DNA of 64,000 nt. Source: JAGVSR01 sp963778225. Its GTDB lineage: Bacteria; Pseudomonadota; Alphaproteobacteria; Rhizobiales; Hyphomicrobiaceae. Location: assembly GCA_963778225.1 (NCBI GenBank), contig CAVZTR010000011.1, positions 1-64,000 on the forward strand, in the 5' to 3' direction. Positions 51,871 to 61,169 of the stretch are shown piece by piece. The notes below the pieces were generated by a model. That model had not been told where the DNA came from and made no database searches. It saw only the letters and a program-made list of their open reading frames with translations. Both the position numbers and the translations under genes were made by a program. Each line of letters starts with the position of its first letter. The first letter of the stretch is position 1.

Positions 51871-52563
51871 ATGCAGAACCTCACTGTGGTCTTCGATCTC
51901 GACGGAACCCTCGTCGACACCGCCCCCGACCTCGTTGGAGCGACCAACCACGCGCTGTCCGATCTCGGTCTGCCCGCCGTCGGCGCCGATATCCTGCGCC
52001 CGTGGATCTCCTTCGGAGCCCAGCGCATGATCGTGGAAGCGCTCCTCCATTCCGGCGAACAACGACCGGCGTCGGATGTCGACCGCCTGCTCGCGCTGTT
52101 CCTCGCCTACTATGAAGACAATATCGCGCGTGAGAGCCGCCCTTACCCCGGAGTGATCGACGCGATCACGGCCCTGACGGCCGCCGGCGCCCGCCTCGCC
52201 GTATGCACCAACAAGCGCGAGAGCCTGTCTCGCTCGCTTCTCGCGGCACTCGACCTCGATCGTCACTTCCATGGTCTGGCCGGCCGGGACACGTTCCCCG
52301 TCTGCAAACCGCACCCGGATCACCTGCTGGGAGCGGTTCGCCTCGCCGGCGGCGACCCCTCACACGCTCTGATGGTGGGCGACAGCGACGTCGACATCAA
52401 GACCGCCAAGGCGGCCGGCGTTCCGGTTGTGGCCGTCAGCTTTGGCTACACGGCGATCCCCGTCGCCGAATTGGCGCCCGATCGTGTCATCGACCACTAT
52501 GATGCGCTCATCCCGGCCATCCGCGACCTTCACGCCGTTCCATCGCGAAATCCTGCGTCCTGA
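51871..52563 (+). CDS. gph: Phosphoglycolate phosphatase
   Basis: A 230-residue HAD phosphatase removing phosphate from 2-phosphoglycolate, a product of DNA repair and of RuBisCO oxygenation. Motif I 'LTVVFDLDGTLVDTAPDLVG', motif II Thr in 'LAVCTNKRE', motif III Lys in 'PVCKPHPDHL', motif IV 'ALMVGDSDVDIKTAKAAGVP'. The ATG at 51871 matches the family N-terminus; an open frame reaching back to 51271 is an antisense shadow of rpiA. Confidence 0.93.
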   Translation: MQNLTVVFDLDGTLVDTAPDLVGATNHALSDLGLPAVGADILRPWISFGAQRMIVEALLHSGEQRPASDVDRLLALFLAYYEDNIARESRPYPGVIDAITALTAAGARLAVCTNKRESLSRSLLAALDLDRHFHGLAGRDTFPVCKPHPDHLLGAVRLAGGDPSHALMVGDSDVDIKTAKAAGVPVVAVSFGYTAIPVAELAPDRVIDHYDALIPAIRDLHAVPSRNPAS

Positions 52564-52623
52564 CGGCCATTTAGGGTTGCATGCTGCCCCCCGGCCGATG
52601 ACGGTTTTCTGCCATAGCGTCAG

Positions 52624-52646
52624 GACCCCGGTTTGACAGCGGGGTC
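52624..52646 (+). terminator. Hairpin between gph and topA
   Basis: GACCCC / GGGGTC stem with an 11-base loop, 60 bases after gph. No T-run, so termination is uncertain. Confidence 0.35.
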
Positions 52647-52747
52647 ATCATTGCCCATGTTCCGCGCCCCGAAGCCCGGCGTTTCCACAATCACAAATTG
52701 TCCCAAGCTCGGGTTTCCGCCGCTCCGCATTTCATAGAAAGCACGGC

Positions 52748-55492
52748 ATGAACGTCCTGATCGTCGAGTCGGCTGCCAAGGCCAAGACCATCAAGAAGTA
52801 CCTGGGCGAGAACTATAAAGTGATCGCATCGTACGGCCATGTCCGCGATTTGCCGGCCAAGGACGGCGCGGTCGAGCCTGACCAGGACTTCAAGATGCAC
52901 TGGGACATGGACGACAGCCGTGGCCGCAAGGTGATGAAAGAGATCGCCGACGCCGTGAAGGGCGCCGACAAGCTGATCCTCGCCACCGACCCCGATCGCG
53001 AAGGCGAGGCCATCTCCTGGCACATCCTGGAAGTGCTCGGCGCCAAAAAGGTCCTGAAAAAGGGCATGGAAATCGAGCGCGTGGCCTTCAACGCGGTGAC
53101 CAAGCCCGCCATCCTGGCCGCCCTCGGCGAGCCCCGCCAAATCGACGAACCGCTCGTCTCCGCCTATCTCGCCCGCCGCGCCCTCGATTATCTCGTCGGG
53201 TTCACGCTTTCGCCCGTGCTGTGGCGCAAGCTTCCCGGCGCCCGTTCGGCCGGCCGCGTGCAGTCGGTGGCGCTCCGCCTCGTCTGCGACCGCGAAGCCG
53301 AAATCGAAGCGTTCCGAACTGACGAATACTGGACGATCGAAGCCACGCTGACGACGGCAAAGGGCGAGAACTTCCCCGCCCGTGTCGCGGCGATCGACGG
53401 CACCACCCTCAAGAAGCTCGACATCAAGGACGAGGCGACCGCCAAGGCCATCGTCGCAGCCATCGATAAGGGCCAGTTCACCGTTTCGCGGCTGGAAAAG
53501 AAGGCGGCCAAGCGCAACCCCTACCCGCCGTTCATGACCTCGACCCTGCAGATGGATGCCTCGCGCAAGCTCGGCTACTCCGCCAAGCAGACGATGCAGA
53601 TCGCCCAGCGCCTCTACGAAGGCGTCGATATCGGCGGCGAGACGACCGGCCTTATCACCTACATGCGAACCGACGGCGTGACGATCGTCCCCGAGGCGGT
53701 GAACGCCATTCGCGGAATGATTGCGCGCGAGTTCTCGCAAAAGTACGTCGCGCCCTTCATTCGCGAATACAAATCGAAAGCCAAGAACGCGCAGGAAGCC
53801 CACGAAGCGATCCGCCCCACCGATCCCGCGCGCCGCCCGAAGGATGTCGCCCGTTATCTCGACCGCGACCAGGCCGCCCTTTACGAGCTGATCTGGCGCC
53901 GCACGCTCGCGAGCCAAATGGCCTCCGCCGAACTCGAGCAGACGAGCGCCGACATCGACGTGAAAGGCCGCGACGGCAAAGCGTATATGCTGCGCGCCAC
54001 CGGCTCGATCATCAACTTCGACGGCTTCCTCAAGGTCTATGAGGAAGGCCGCGACGATCGCGTGCGTGTCGTTGAAAAAGGCAAGGACGATCCGGAAGAC
54101 GACGCCGACAGCCGCCGCCTGCCGCAACTCAACGAGGGCGACCGCGTCTCCGACAAGGAGATCGCCGCCGAACAGCATTTCACCCAGCCGCCGCCGCGCT
54201 TTTCCGAGGCCACCCTCGTCAAGCGCATGGAGGAACTCGGCATCGGCCGCCCCTCCACCTATGCCTCGACCATGGCCACACTGGTCGACCGCGGCTATGT
54301 CAAAATCGACAAGAAGCGCCTTGTGCCAGAGGACAAGGGCCGTCTCGTCACCGCCTTCCTCGAAAGCTTCTTCAAAAAGTATGTCGAGTTCGACTACACG
54401 GCGAGCCTTGAAGAGAAGCTCGACCTCATCTCCGACAACAAGCTCGACTGGAAAGAGATGCTGCGCGAATTCTGGCGCGACTTCACGGGCGCGGTTGCCG
54501 AGATCAAGGATCTGCGCGTCGGCGACGTCCTCGAAGCTCTCAACGAGATGCTGGGCCCGCACGTCTTCCCGGACAAGGGCGACGGTTCCGATCCGCGCGC
54601 ATGTCCGAAGTGCGGCACTGGCCGCTTGTCGCTCAAGATATCCGGCAAGAACGGCGCCTTCATCGGCTGCGGCAATTACCCCGACTGCAACTTCACACGC
54701 CAGCTGGCGACGGGTGGCGAAGGCGGTGCCGGCGAAGAACGCGAACTCGGCTTCGATCCTGAAACCGGTTTGCCGGTGCTGGTGAAGAATGGCCGCTTTG
54801 GCACCTACCTCCAAATCGGCGAAGGCTCGAAAGAGGAAAAGCCCAAGCGCTCATCGATCCCGAAGGGCATTGATGCCGCGACCATCGATCTTGAAAAAGC
54901 GCTTCAGCTGCTCTCCCTGCCGCGTGAAGTCGGTATCCATCCCGAAACCGGAACGCCCATCGTCGCGGGCCTCGGCCGCTTCGGTCCGTTCATTCTGCAT
55001 GACGGCACCTACGCCAATGTCACGTCGATCGAGGATGTGTTCACGATCGGCGTCAACCGCGCCGTGACGGTGTTGGCAGACAAGCGCGCCGGCAAGGGTG
55101 CAGGCGGACGCTTCGGCCGCGCAGCCGCCAAGACCGTTTTGAAGGATCTGGGCGAACATCCGACCGAGGGCGGCAAGATCGAAGTGCTCGACGGCAAGTA
55201 CGGCCCCTACGTCAGCCATAACAAGGTCAACGCCACCGTGCCGAAGGGGACGGAGCCTGCGAACCTTTCCGTGGCCGACGCCATCCGCCTGCTCGAAGAA
55301 CGCATTGCCAAGGGCGGCGGCAAGAAACCCGCGCGCAAAGCCGCCCCGAAAGGCGCCGCGAAAGCTGCCCCGAAAAAAGCGTCCAAGCCCGCCGGCGGCG
55401 ACGCTCCAAAAGCGGTGAAAGCAGCTGCAAAGAAGCCTGCGGCGAAGAAAGCTCCGGCTAAGAAGAGCAAGGCGAAGGCCGGCGCAGACTGA
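52748..55492 (+). CDS. topA: DNA topoisomerase I
   Basis: A 914-residue type IA topoisomerase that relaxes negative supercoils. Toprim domain: 'MNVLIVESAAKAKTIKKYLG' (catalytic Glu7) and acidic triad 'ATDPDREGEAISWHIL'. Catalytic Tyr305 in 'TGLITYMRTDGVTIV'. One classical C4 zinc ribbon 'CPKCGTGRLSLKISGKNGAF' with 'IGCGNYPDCNFTR', then topo C-terminal repeats ('GFDPETGLPVLVKNGRFGTY', 'GKYGPYVSHNKVNATVPKG') and a Lys/Ala/Pro-rich tail (about 860-914) that resembles histone H1-like tails. The length is normal for alphaproteobacteria. Confidence 0.97.
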   Translation: MNVLIVESAAKAKTIKKYLGENYKVIASYGHVRDLPAKDGAVEPDQDFKMHWDMDDSRGRKVMKEIADAVKGADKLILATDPDREGEAISWHILEVLGAKKVLKKGMEIERVAFNAVTKPAILAALGEPRQIDEPLVSAYLARRALDYLVGFTLSPVLWRKLPGARSAGRVQSVALRLVCDREAEIEAFRTDEYWTIEATLTTAKGENFPARVAAIDGTTLKKLDIKDEATAKAIVAAIDKGQFTVSRLEKKAAKRNPYPPFMTSTLQMDASRKLGYSAKQTMQIAQRLYEGVDIGGETTGLITYMRTDGVTIVPEAVNAIRGMIAREFSQKYVAPFIREYKSKAKNAQEAHEAIRPTDPARRPKDVARYLDRDQAALYELIWRRTLASQMASAELEQTSADIDVKGRDGKAYMLRATGSIINFDGFLKVYEEGRDDRVRVVEKGKDDPEDDADSRRLPQLNEGDRVSDKEIAAEQHFTQPPPRFSEATLVKRMEELGIGRPSTYASTMATLVDRGYVKIDKKRLVPEDKGRLVTAFLESFFKKYVEFDYTASLEEKLDLISDNKLDWKEMLREFWRDFTGAVAEIKDLRVGDVLEALNEMLGPHVFPDKGDGSDPRACPKCGTGRLSLKISGKNGAFIGCGNYPDCNFTRQLATGGEGGAGEERELGFDPETGLPVLVKNGRFGTYLQIGEGSKEEKPKRSSIPKGIDAATIDLEKALQLLSLPREVGIHPETGTPIVAGLGRFGPFILHDGTYANVTSIEDVFTIGVNRAVTVLADKRAGKGAGGRFGRAAAKTVLKDLGEHPTEGGKIEVLDGKYGPYVSHNKVNATVPKGTEPANLSVADAIRLLEERIAKGGGKKPARKAAPKGAAKAAPKKASKPAGGDAPKAVKAAAKKPAAKKAPAKKSKAKAGAD

Positions 55493-55526
55493 AACCGGCG
55501 CCCTGTCGAGTGCCGGTTACCTCAAG

Positions 55527-55535
55527 TTATCCACA
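55527..55535 (+). promoter_or_regulatory. Single consensus DnaA box
   Basis: TTATCCACA, identical to the DnaA-box consensus, lies 35 bases after the topA stop and 145 bases before the next gene. I see no cluster of boxes or AT-rich unwinding region, so it is not an origin; it could titrate DnaA or regulate the next gene, or be chance. Confidence 0.35.
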
Positions 55536-55679
55536 ATGTGTCCGCGCGTCGGTGACACAGGCGATAGCGCATCACCGCGACGCCCCAGAATCAGGCACTA
55601 TGTCTGGTGAATTCCAGAGTGAGATCGCGCGCTTATCGCTGCGATTCGTCCAAGTGGCCAACCGCCAGGCGCAACCTTC

Positions 55680-56420
55680 ATGACGGTACCGATGCCCTAC
55701 ATCCCACCGAACGTTTATCTGCTGGCCGATAACCTCGATGCTGCACTCGCCGCCGGCGAGGACCTCATGAAGGCGGAACTCGTTTGGGAAACCGGCGCCG
55801 GGCGCGATGGCGCCGACATCGCCCGCGCCCGCGCCGCACAGCGTTCCGTTCTCGAAAAAGTTCGTTCACTTGAGCAGATCCTCGTCGCTCGCGTGCTCAA
55901 GTCGCGCGAGCGCTCCGAAGAGATCGCCAAGCGCGATCCCCGCTTCGCAACAGTCGCCCGGCTCTACAATGCCGGCACAGCCATTCTGATCGAAGCGGTC
56001 GCCGACTTCGGCAATATCGCCACCGCGGACTTCGAGAGCGGTGGAGGCGCCGTCCCATTCCTGCGCGCCCGCGGACTTCTAGCCGACGACTCCCCAGGGC
56101 CCACAGAGGGAGAAACATTCAAATTCCGCGATGATTTTCTCGTTGCAGGCCGTATCCGCCTGGGCACGTTGCTCGACCTCATCGCAATGTATCTGGATAC
56201 GCTCGAGATCCACTATGATCTCTTCGACGAGGTCCACGTCGAACCGGATCTTCTGCCAGGCGAAACCGATCCGGACCGGATCGCGAGTGTACCGATCCAG
56301 GCAGCCGCCGACAGCGGCGAGCCCGAGGCAACAGACGATGAGGCCGATAGCGAAGAAGTCGAGGCTTTGCGCAAGGCTCTCCTCGAAGTCCGCTCCGCAG
56401 TCGCACTAGACCAGCGCTGA
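55680..56420 (+). CDS. Hypothetical protein
   Basis: A 246-residue soluble, acidic protein with long helices ('ARARAAQRSVLEKVRSLEQI', 'YNAGTAILIEAVADFGNIAT', 'LGTLLDLIAMYLDTLEIHYD') and an acidic C-terminus. No motif recognised; probably an alphaproteobacterial conserved hypothetical. The last 15 bases overlap the convergent DPBB gene. Confidence 0.65.
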   Translation: MTVPMPYIPPNVYLLADNLDAALAAGEDLMKAELVWETGAGRDGADIARARAAQRSVLEKVRSLEQILVARVLKSRERSEEIAKRDPRFATVARLYNAGTAILIEAVADFGNIATADFESGGGAVPFLRARGLLADDSPGPTEGETFKFRDDFLVAGRIRLGTLLDLIAMYLDTLEIHYDLFDEVHVEPDLLPGETDPDRIASVPIQAAADSGEPEATDDEADSEEVEALRKALLEVRSAVALDQR

Positions 56421-57860
56421 CGGGTGCACCCGGAGGCGCGGCCTCTGGTCCTGCTCCGTCTCGTCCTTCATCTCTCCTGCCGGAACACGCGGATGCGGAG
56501 TGGTCATTTGAGGTATGCGCAAGGGCACATCGCCGAGCGCTGACGACTGCCACCCGCCACCCTTTTTCAGCGCCGCCTGCTTCTTGCCCTTGGAAACACC
56601 GGCTTGCTTAACCGGTCCCGAACTGGACTGCGCCGTCAGGGGCGAGGTTCCGGAGGTGGATTTCGGCTTAGCCCGCACGGTCTTCGACTTCGGCAACGAC
56701 GCGACCTTCGGCATCGGGCGGTAACGCTCTTCAGCGTAGGTCGTGAAGCCCGCCTTGAACTCATCCGGCCGCTCGACCTGTGCCACCCGAACGCGCTGCT
56801 GGGGGCGTGGGGCCTGCGCCACCTGAGCCTTCGGCTTCGCCACGCGCTTCTCGACGATCTTGGACGCCGCGCTGCGCGAGCGCTTCGCGACCCGGGTCGG
56901 TTTCGGCGGCTCGATGAGCGACGACACAAGCGTGGCGACCGCTTCCAAAGCATCAGGCTCCTTCGGCTTCACTTCCACCGCCTGGACGCGCGTCCTGCGC
57001 GGGATGACGGGCTTTGCGGCCGGGATCTTCGGTGTGAGGACTGCGACATCTGTAGAGGGAGGGACGGAGGCCGTCACACTCCGCCGCTCGATCGCGGACT
57101 GCGCGATCAAGGCATCCGCCAACGCGCCCTTAGGAATTGTGAAACCGGGAACCAATGGCGCAGTGAACGCAGACGCCAGATCGACTGCCGGATATGTTGC
57201 AGCAGGCGCAGACAGCCCCGCAAGTGCTGTCGTCCCCGGGCTGCCCTGAGCTACCATGATGCTCATGGTGCTATGCGCCTCATCAAGGCTGGCAAACTGA
57301 CCAATGGGACCCGGCACCGGGTCATAGCGGCGGTTCTTCGCGTAACGCGCCTCAGCCGGCGTCGGCGCCTTCAGCACGCGCAGGGTGACGTCCCCGACAC
57401 CGCCGATGCCGAGCTTGCGGGCCGCCGCACGCGATAGATCGAGCTGCCGGTTGCCCCAGTAGGGACCAGCATTGTTAATGCGAATGACGATGGCTTCCTT
57501 GGTGTGCTTCGACCACACGAGCGCGATGGTCCCGTCCGGTAGAACCGGGCTCGCAGCATTGTCGGCACGCTCCGGCGCGAACCGTTCGCCCGAGGACGTC
57601 AGACCGCACGGATTGAAGCGATCCTTGCTGCAGCTGTCGTAGTGGGAGGCGACGATCCGCAGGTCGCGGCCGACGAGGGCCTGCGTCTCGGCGATCGTTT
57701 TCACCCGATGGCACTTTTTGTAGAAGCAGTAGGTCTGCCCGGGCCCCTTGGCCTCGGCTTTGGAGGAGGCGCCAAACCCGAAGAGGGCGGCTGCCAGTAA
57801 GGTAAACGCGCGCGCGGAAGTTCGGCGCCCGCTGGACGCGCCAAGCCAATCGACAAACAT
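56406..57860 (-). CDS. RlpA-like DPBB protein with long basic C-terminal region
   Basis: A 484-residue exported protein. Signal peptide (to about 35), a segment with Cys ('GQTYCFYKKCHRVKTIAETQ'), then a double-psi beta-barrel (about 60-165): 'GERFAPERADNAASPVLPDG', 'IVIRINNAGPYWGNRQLDLS', 'RAAARKLGIGGVGDVTLRVL'. RlpA proteins of this type cleave peptidoglycan lacking stem peptides. The catalytic Asp of RlpA appears as RQLDLSRAAA; the canonical SGE segment as SSGERFAP. The following 300 residues are low-complexity, rich in Lys, Ala, Pro and Arg. GGGAG 8 bases upstream supports ATG 57860. Confidence 0.75.
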   Translation of the reverse strand: MFVDWLGASSGRRTSARAFTLLAAALFGFGASSKAEAKGPGQTYCFYKKCHRVKTIAETQALVGRDLRIVASHYDSCSKDRFNPCGLTSSGERFAPERADNAASPVLPDGTIALVWSKHTKEAIVIRINNAGPYWGNRQLDLSRAAARKLGIGGVGDVTLRVLKAPTPAEARYAKNRRYDPVPGPIGQFASLDEAHSTMSIMVAQGSPGTTALAGLSAPAATYPAVDLASAFTAPLVPGFTIPKGALADALIAQSAIERRSVTASVPPSTDVAVLTPKIPAAKPVIPRRTRVQAVEVKPKEPDALEAVATLVSSLIEPPKPTRVAKRSRSAASKIVEKRVAKPKAQVAQAPRPQQRVRVAQVERPDEFKAGFTTYAEERYRPMPKVASLPKSKTVRAKPKSTSGTSPLTAQSSSGPVKQAGVSKGKKQAALKKGGGWQSSALGDVPLRIPQMTTPHPRVPAGEMKDETEQDQRPRLRVHPSALV

Positions 57861-58055
57861 TCGGGGTACTCCCACCCGTTGAACCAAAACGCCGGTCTTC
57901 GGAGCCCCCGCTCGCCGTCCCTCATTAACCGTCGCTGCGGCGCAACAAAGCAAAGCCCACCCCAGGAGGGGAGGCCCCAAGTCGTCGCAGCGCGGCCTTG
58001 TCGAACAGCGTTCAAAACTGCAGGATAAAACGCGCCAAGCTACTGTTATTTAAGC

Positions 58056-58802
58056 TCAAAAGCAGAAGCCGCGTTGAGCAAGGAGCTCCGCCAGAGTGTT
58101 GCGCGCGGACGACAGCGCGTCGGCGTCCGTCGACCTCAAAACTAGATCCGTCGCGTACTGCCCATCCTTGAAAGCGGGATAACTCCCCATCGCCACCTGC
58201 GGCCAGGACGCCTGATGCGCGGCGAACAATTCGGCGATCTCACCTTCGGCATGGGCAACCATGATCGACGCCGCAAGAACCTTCGCCCCGGTCTCCAGCG
58301 ACGCCGTGGCCGACGTCAGCATCGACTCCATGATCGACGGCACACCCGCCATCACGATCACGTTGCCGATCCGGAACCCCGGCGCCACCGAGACCTCGTT
58401 CACGACCAGCTCTGCGCCGGCTGGAATACGCGCCATCCGCAGTCGCGCCGCATTGAGTTCGATGCCGCGCTTTTCATAGGCCGGCTTCATGATCGCAACC
58501 GCCCGCGGATCCACGTCGATCGACACCCCGAAGGCCTTGGCGATCGCATCCGCCGTGATGTCGTCGTGCGTCGGACCGATCCCGCCGGTGGTGAAGACGT
58601 AGGTGTAGCGGTGACGCAATGCGTCAACCGCCTCCACGATCGCCTGTTCGACATCCGGCACCACACGAACCTCGCGCAAGGCGATGCCGATGGCCGTCAG
58701 GTGATCGGCGATGGTGCCGATGTTCTTGTCCTTCGTCCGGCCCGACAAAATCTCATCGCCGATGACGATCAGGCCGGCCGTTACTGCGGTATCGAGGGTC
58801 AC
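58056..58802 (-). CDS. CinA-like (MoaB/Mog-domain) protein
   Basis: A 248-residue protein equal to the N-terminal half of CinA: 'AGLIVIGDEILSGRTKDKNI', 'LREVRVVPDVEQAIVEAVDA', 'YVFTTGGIGPTHDDITADAI', 'VAPGFRIGNVIVMAGVPSIM'. The C-terminal nicotinamide-mononucleotide deamidase half of CinA is absent, which is common in alphaproteobacteria. The molybdopterin-binding fold suggests nucleotide pyrophosphatase activity on ADP-ribose or FAD, not tested here. Confidence 0.9.
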   Translation of the reverse strand: MTLDTAVTAGLIVIGDEILSGRTKDKNIGTIADHLTAIGIALREVRVVPDVEQAIVEAVDALRHRYTYVFTTGGIGPTHDDITADAIAKAFGVSIDVDPRAVAIMKPAYEKRGIELNAARLRMARIPAGAELVVNEVSVAPGFRIGNVIVMAGVPSIMESMLTSATASLETGAKVLAASIMVAHAEGEIAELFAAHQASWPQVAMGSYPAFKDGQYATDLVLRSTDADALSSARNTLAELLAQRGFCF

Positions 58803-58916
58803 GTGCGGACTGTCTTTCCAATGGGGGAAGCTGGCAAGGTTGAGGTTCTAGCACCGCGGGGGCAACACTGATAACCGGCTTGCAGGCCGCACCCCGCCCC
58901 CTCTATTGCTTCCGCC

Positions 58917-59631
58917 ATGCAGTTCAAATCCCCCCTCCTCCGCGGACGCCTCGTCAAACGCTACAAACGCTTTCTGGCCGACGTCGTCCTTGACGACGGC
59001 CGCGAGATCACCGCCACCTGCCCCAACACCGGATCGATGATGGGCTTGTCCCAGCCGGGGCTTGCCGTCTGGCTATCCGAAAGCGCAAGCCCCACGCGCA
59101 AGTATGCGCACACCTGGGAACTGGTCGAACTCGGCGACGGCACGTCACGATCCTTCGTCGGCATCAACACCAGCCACCCCAATGCCATCGTCGCAGAAGC
59201 CGTGACCGAGGGCCTCATCGCTCCGCTGACCGGCTATGCTTCGATGCGCCGCGAAGTCAAATATGGCCAATCGAGCCGCATCGACCTCCTCCTTGAAGAC
59301 CCGGCCAAGGGCCTCGCCTATGTGGAGATCAAGAACGTGCATCTCCTGCGTGAAACCGGCCTGGCGGAGTTCCCCGACAGCAAAACCGAACGCGGCGTCA
59401 AGCATTTGGCCGAACTCACCGAAATGGTGCGCGCCGGCCACCGGTGCCGTGATGATCTACCTGATCCAGCGCGGCGACGCTGCCCGCTTCCGGCCGGCCC
59501 GCGATATCGACCCCAAGTACGCCGACGCGCTCTTGGCCGCCCGAACCGCCGGCGTCGAAGCCTATGCCATCACATGCCGGCTGACCCCCGAAGCGATCAC
59601 GGTCGATCGTGTTCTCCCCGCCATCGAATGA
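58917..59631 (+). CDS. sfsA: SfsA family protein, one-base frameshift
   Basis: Restored length about 237 residues, the family norm. 'LRGRLVKRYKRFLADVVLDD', 'ITATCPNTGSMMGL', 'VEIKNVHLLRETGLAEFPDS' and 'ERGVKHLAELTEMVRAGH' are in frame 1. One extra base near 59443 (CACCGGTGCC for CACCGTGCC) shifts the rest, 'AVMIYLIQRGDAARFRPARD' to 'TCRLTPEAITVDRVLPAIE', into frame 2. SfsA was named for maltose-gene stimulation and carries a nuclease-like fold; DNA-binding has been suggested. As written the protein ends in an Arg-rich nonsense tail at 59642. Confidence 0.88.
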
Positions 59632-59741
59632 ACTTCGTGTAATGCGCCGCGTTCACCGAAACCTCCATCTTCAGGGACACGTATAAGGGTCATGCATCGA
59701 GAACCGCCGGTCACAGCGAGCCGGCAAAGAAGGACCCTCCC

Positions 59742-60233
59742 ATGCTCGACCGCCGCAAATTCACCCTCGCCGGCCTCGGCCTCGCCGCCGCCGGCCTTGC
59801 AGCCCGCAATCAGACGGCCACCGCCGCCGACAAGGAGTTTCCCGTGACCAAGACCGAAGCCGAGTGGAAGAAGATCCTCACCGAAGATCAGTACTATGTC
59901 CTGCGCAAGCACGGCACCGAACGCGCCGGAACGAGCCCCCTCGACAAGACGTACTCGGCCGGCACGTACCACTGCGCCGCCTGTGATCAGGCTCTCTTCA
60001 CGTCAGACGCCAAATTCGACAGCGGCACCGGCTGGCCGAGCTTCTTCCAGCCCATCGAGAATGCCGTCGGCTCGTCGACAGACTGGAAGATGATCTACCC
60101 GCGGACCGAGATCCACTGCGCGAACTGCGGCGGCCACCTCGGTCACGTCTTCGACGACGGCCCTGCGCCGACGGGCAAGCGCTATTGCATGAATGGCGTC
60201 GCGATGAAGTTTGTGCCCAAGGCCGGCGCATAA
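59742..60233 (+). CDS. msrB: Exported peptide-methionine (R)-S-oxide reductase
   Basis: A 163-residue MsrB with an N-terminal Tat-like signal 'MLDRRKFTLAGLGLAAAGLA', so it should act in the periplasm. Zinc Cys pairs 'HCAACDQALF' and 'IHCANCGGHLGHVFDDGP', catalytic Cys in 'KRYCMNGVAMKFVPK', substrate pocket 'FDSGTGWPSFFQPIE'. It repairs oxidised Met residues. msrA follows 33 bases later, forming an exported MsrB-MsrA pair. Confidence 0.94.
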   Translation: MLDRRKFTLAGLGLAAAGLAARNQTATAADKEFPVTKTEAEWKKILTEDQYYVLRKHGTERAGTSPLDKTYSAGTYHCAACDQALFTSDAKFDSGTGWPSFFQPIENAVGSSTDWKMIYPRTEIHCANCGGHLGHVFDDGPAPTGKRYCMNGVAMKFVPKAGA

Positions 60234-60265
60234 CGGCGAAATCCCGTCCTGCTTGGAGAACGACG

Positions 60266-60908
60266 ATGACGATGAAAACAGTTCGCAACGTCGTTCTGGC
60301 CGTTCTGGTGACAGGAGCTTGGTATCTCAGGAGCATTGGCCGCGGGGAAACAATCTCCGCTGCCTCCGCTCAGCGCCGGCCTCGCCGAAGCGACGTTCGC
60401 ATCGGGTTGTTTCTGGTGCGGAGAGAAAGACTTCGAAAGCGTGCCGGGCGTCGCCGAAGTCATCTCCGGCTATACCGGCGGCTCGACGCCAAATCCGACT
60501 TACGAACAAGTCGGCAGCAACACCACCGGCCATTACGAAGCGATCCGCGTTCGCTTCGATCCCAAGAAGGTGAGCTACGACGCGCTTCTCGATCATTACT
60601 GGCACAATGTGGATTACACGGATGGCGGCGGCCAGTTCTGCGATCGCGGTTCATCCTATCGACCCGCCATCTTCGTGCATGACGAGGCCCAGAAAGCTGC
60701 GGCCGAAGCAAGCAAGGCAGCGCTCGTGCGCGACAAGAAGCTGGACGGCATAGCTGTCGAGATCCTGCCGGCATCGATCTTCACGCCCGCCGAGGATTAT
60801 CATCAGGACTATTATAAGAAGAACCCCATCCGGTATAAATTCTATCGCAACGGCTGCGGCCGCGATGCCCGCCTCCAGCAATTGTGGCCCGAGCGCACCT
60901 CGCAATAG
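60266..60908 (+). CDS. msrA: Exported peptide-methionine (S)-S-oxide reductase, one-base frameshift
   Basis: Restored length about 213 residues. ATG 60266 follows GGAG by 7 bases and starts a signal peptide 'MTMKTVRNVVLAVLVTGA'. One extra T at 60319-60320 then breaks the frame; the next frame reads 'GISGALAAGKQSPLPPLSAG' and the catalytic 'ATFASGCFWCGEKDFESVPG', then 'SGYTGGSTPNPTYEQVGSNT' and 'AEDYHQDYYKKNP'. The mature enzyme is intact. The signal peptide and shared order with msrB indicate a periplasmic methionine-sulfoxide repair system. A cytosolic start at 60336 is possible but lacks a ribosome site. Confidence 0.9.
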
Positions 60909-61169
60909 CCATCACACGATCGGCAACGCTCAAAACAGCTTGAAAAACGGGGTCATTTATTTGTCCACAGGCCACGCAACGCGCTGGCGTTCCGGGACCT
61001 GATCCGCCAAAATTGAGACTGAGGGCGTCGACGATTCGAGCGTTGTTGAATTAGGCAATGTGGTGCACCCGTTTTTCCGGACTGCACCGGATGACCGCGA
61101 CCGGCCTCAGTCGAACGCGCACCTCGCGGGGTGGCTTACGTCTCACCATTTTGCAGGCAAGGCTTATTG

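Noticed and set aside
52691..54814. 707-codon open frame antisense to topA
   Set aside because: Long antisense frames are expected in GC-rich codon-biased genes. This one mirrors topA codons and has no family character; topA has every expected motif.
60266..60340. Programmed frameshift in msrA
   Set aside because: There is no slippery heptamer or pseudoknot at the TT at 60319-60320, and eight other genes in the window have similar one-base breaks, so a common technical cause is simpler.
60955..60970. Second DnaA box near TTTGTCCACAGG
   Set aside because: It deviates from the consensus, stands alone and has no AT-rich region nearby.
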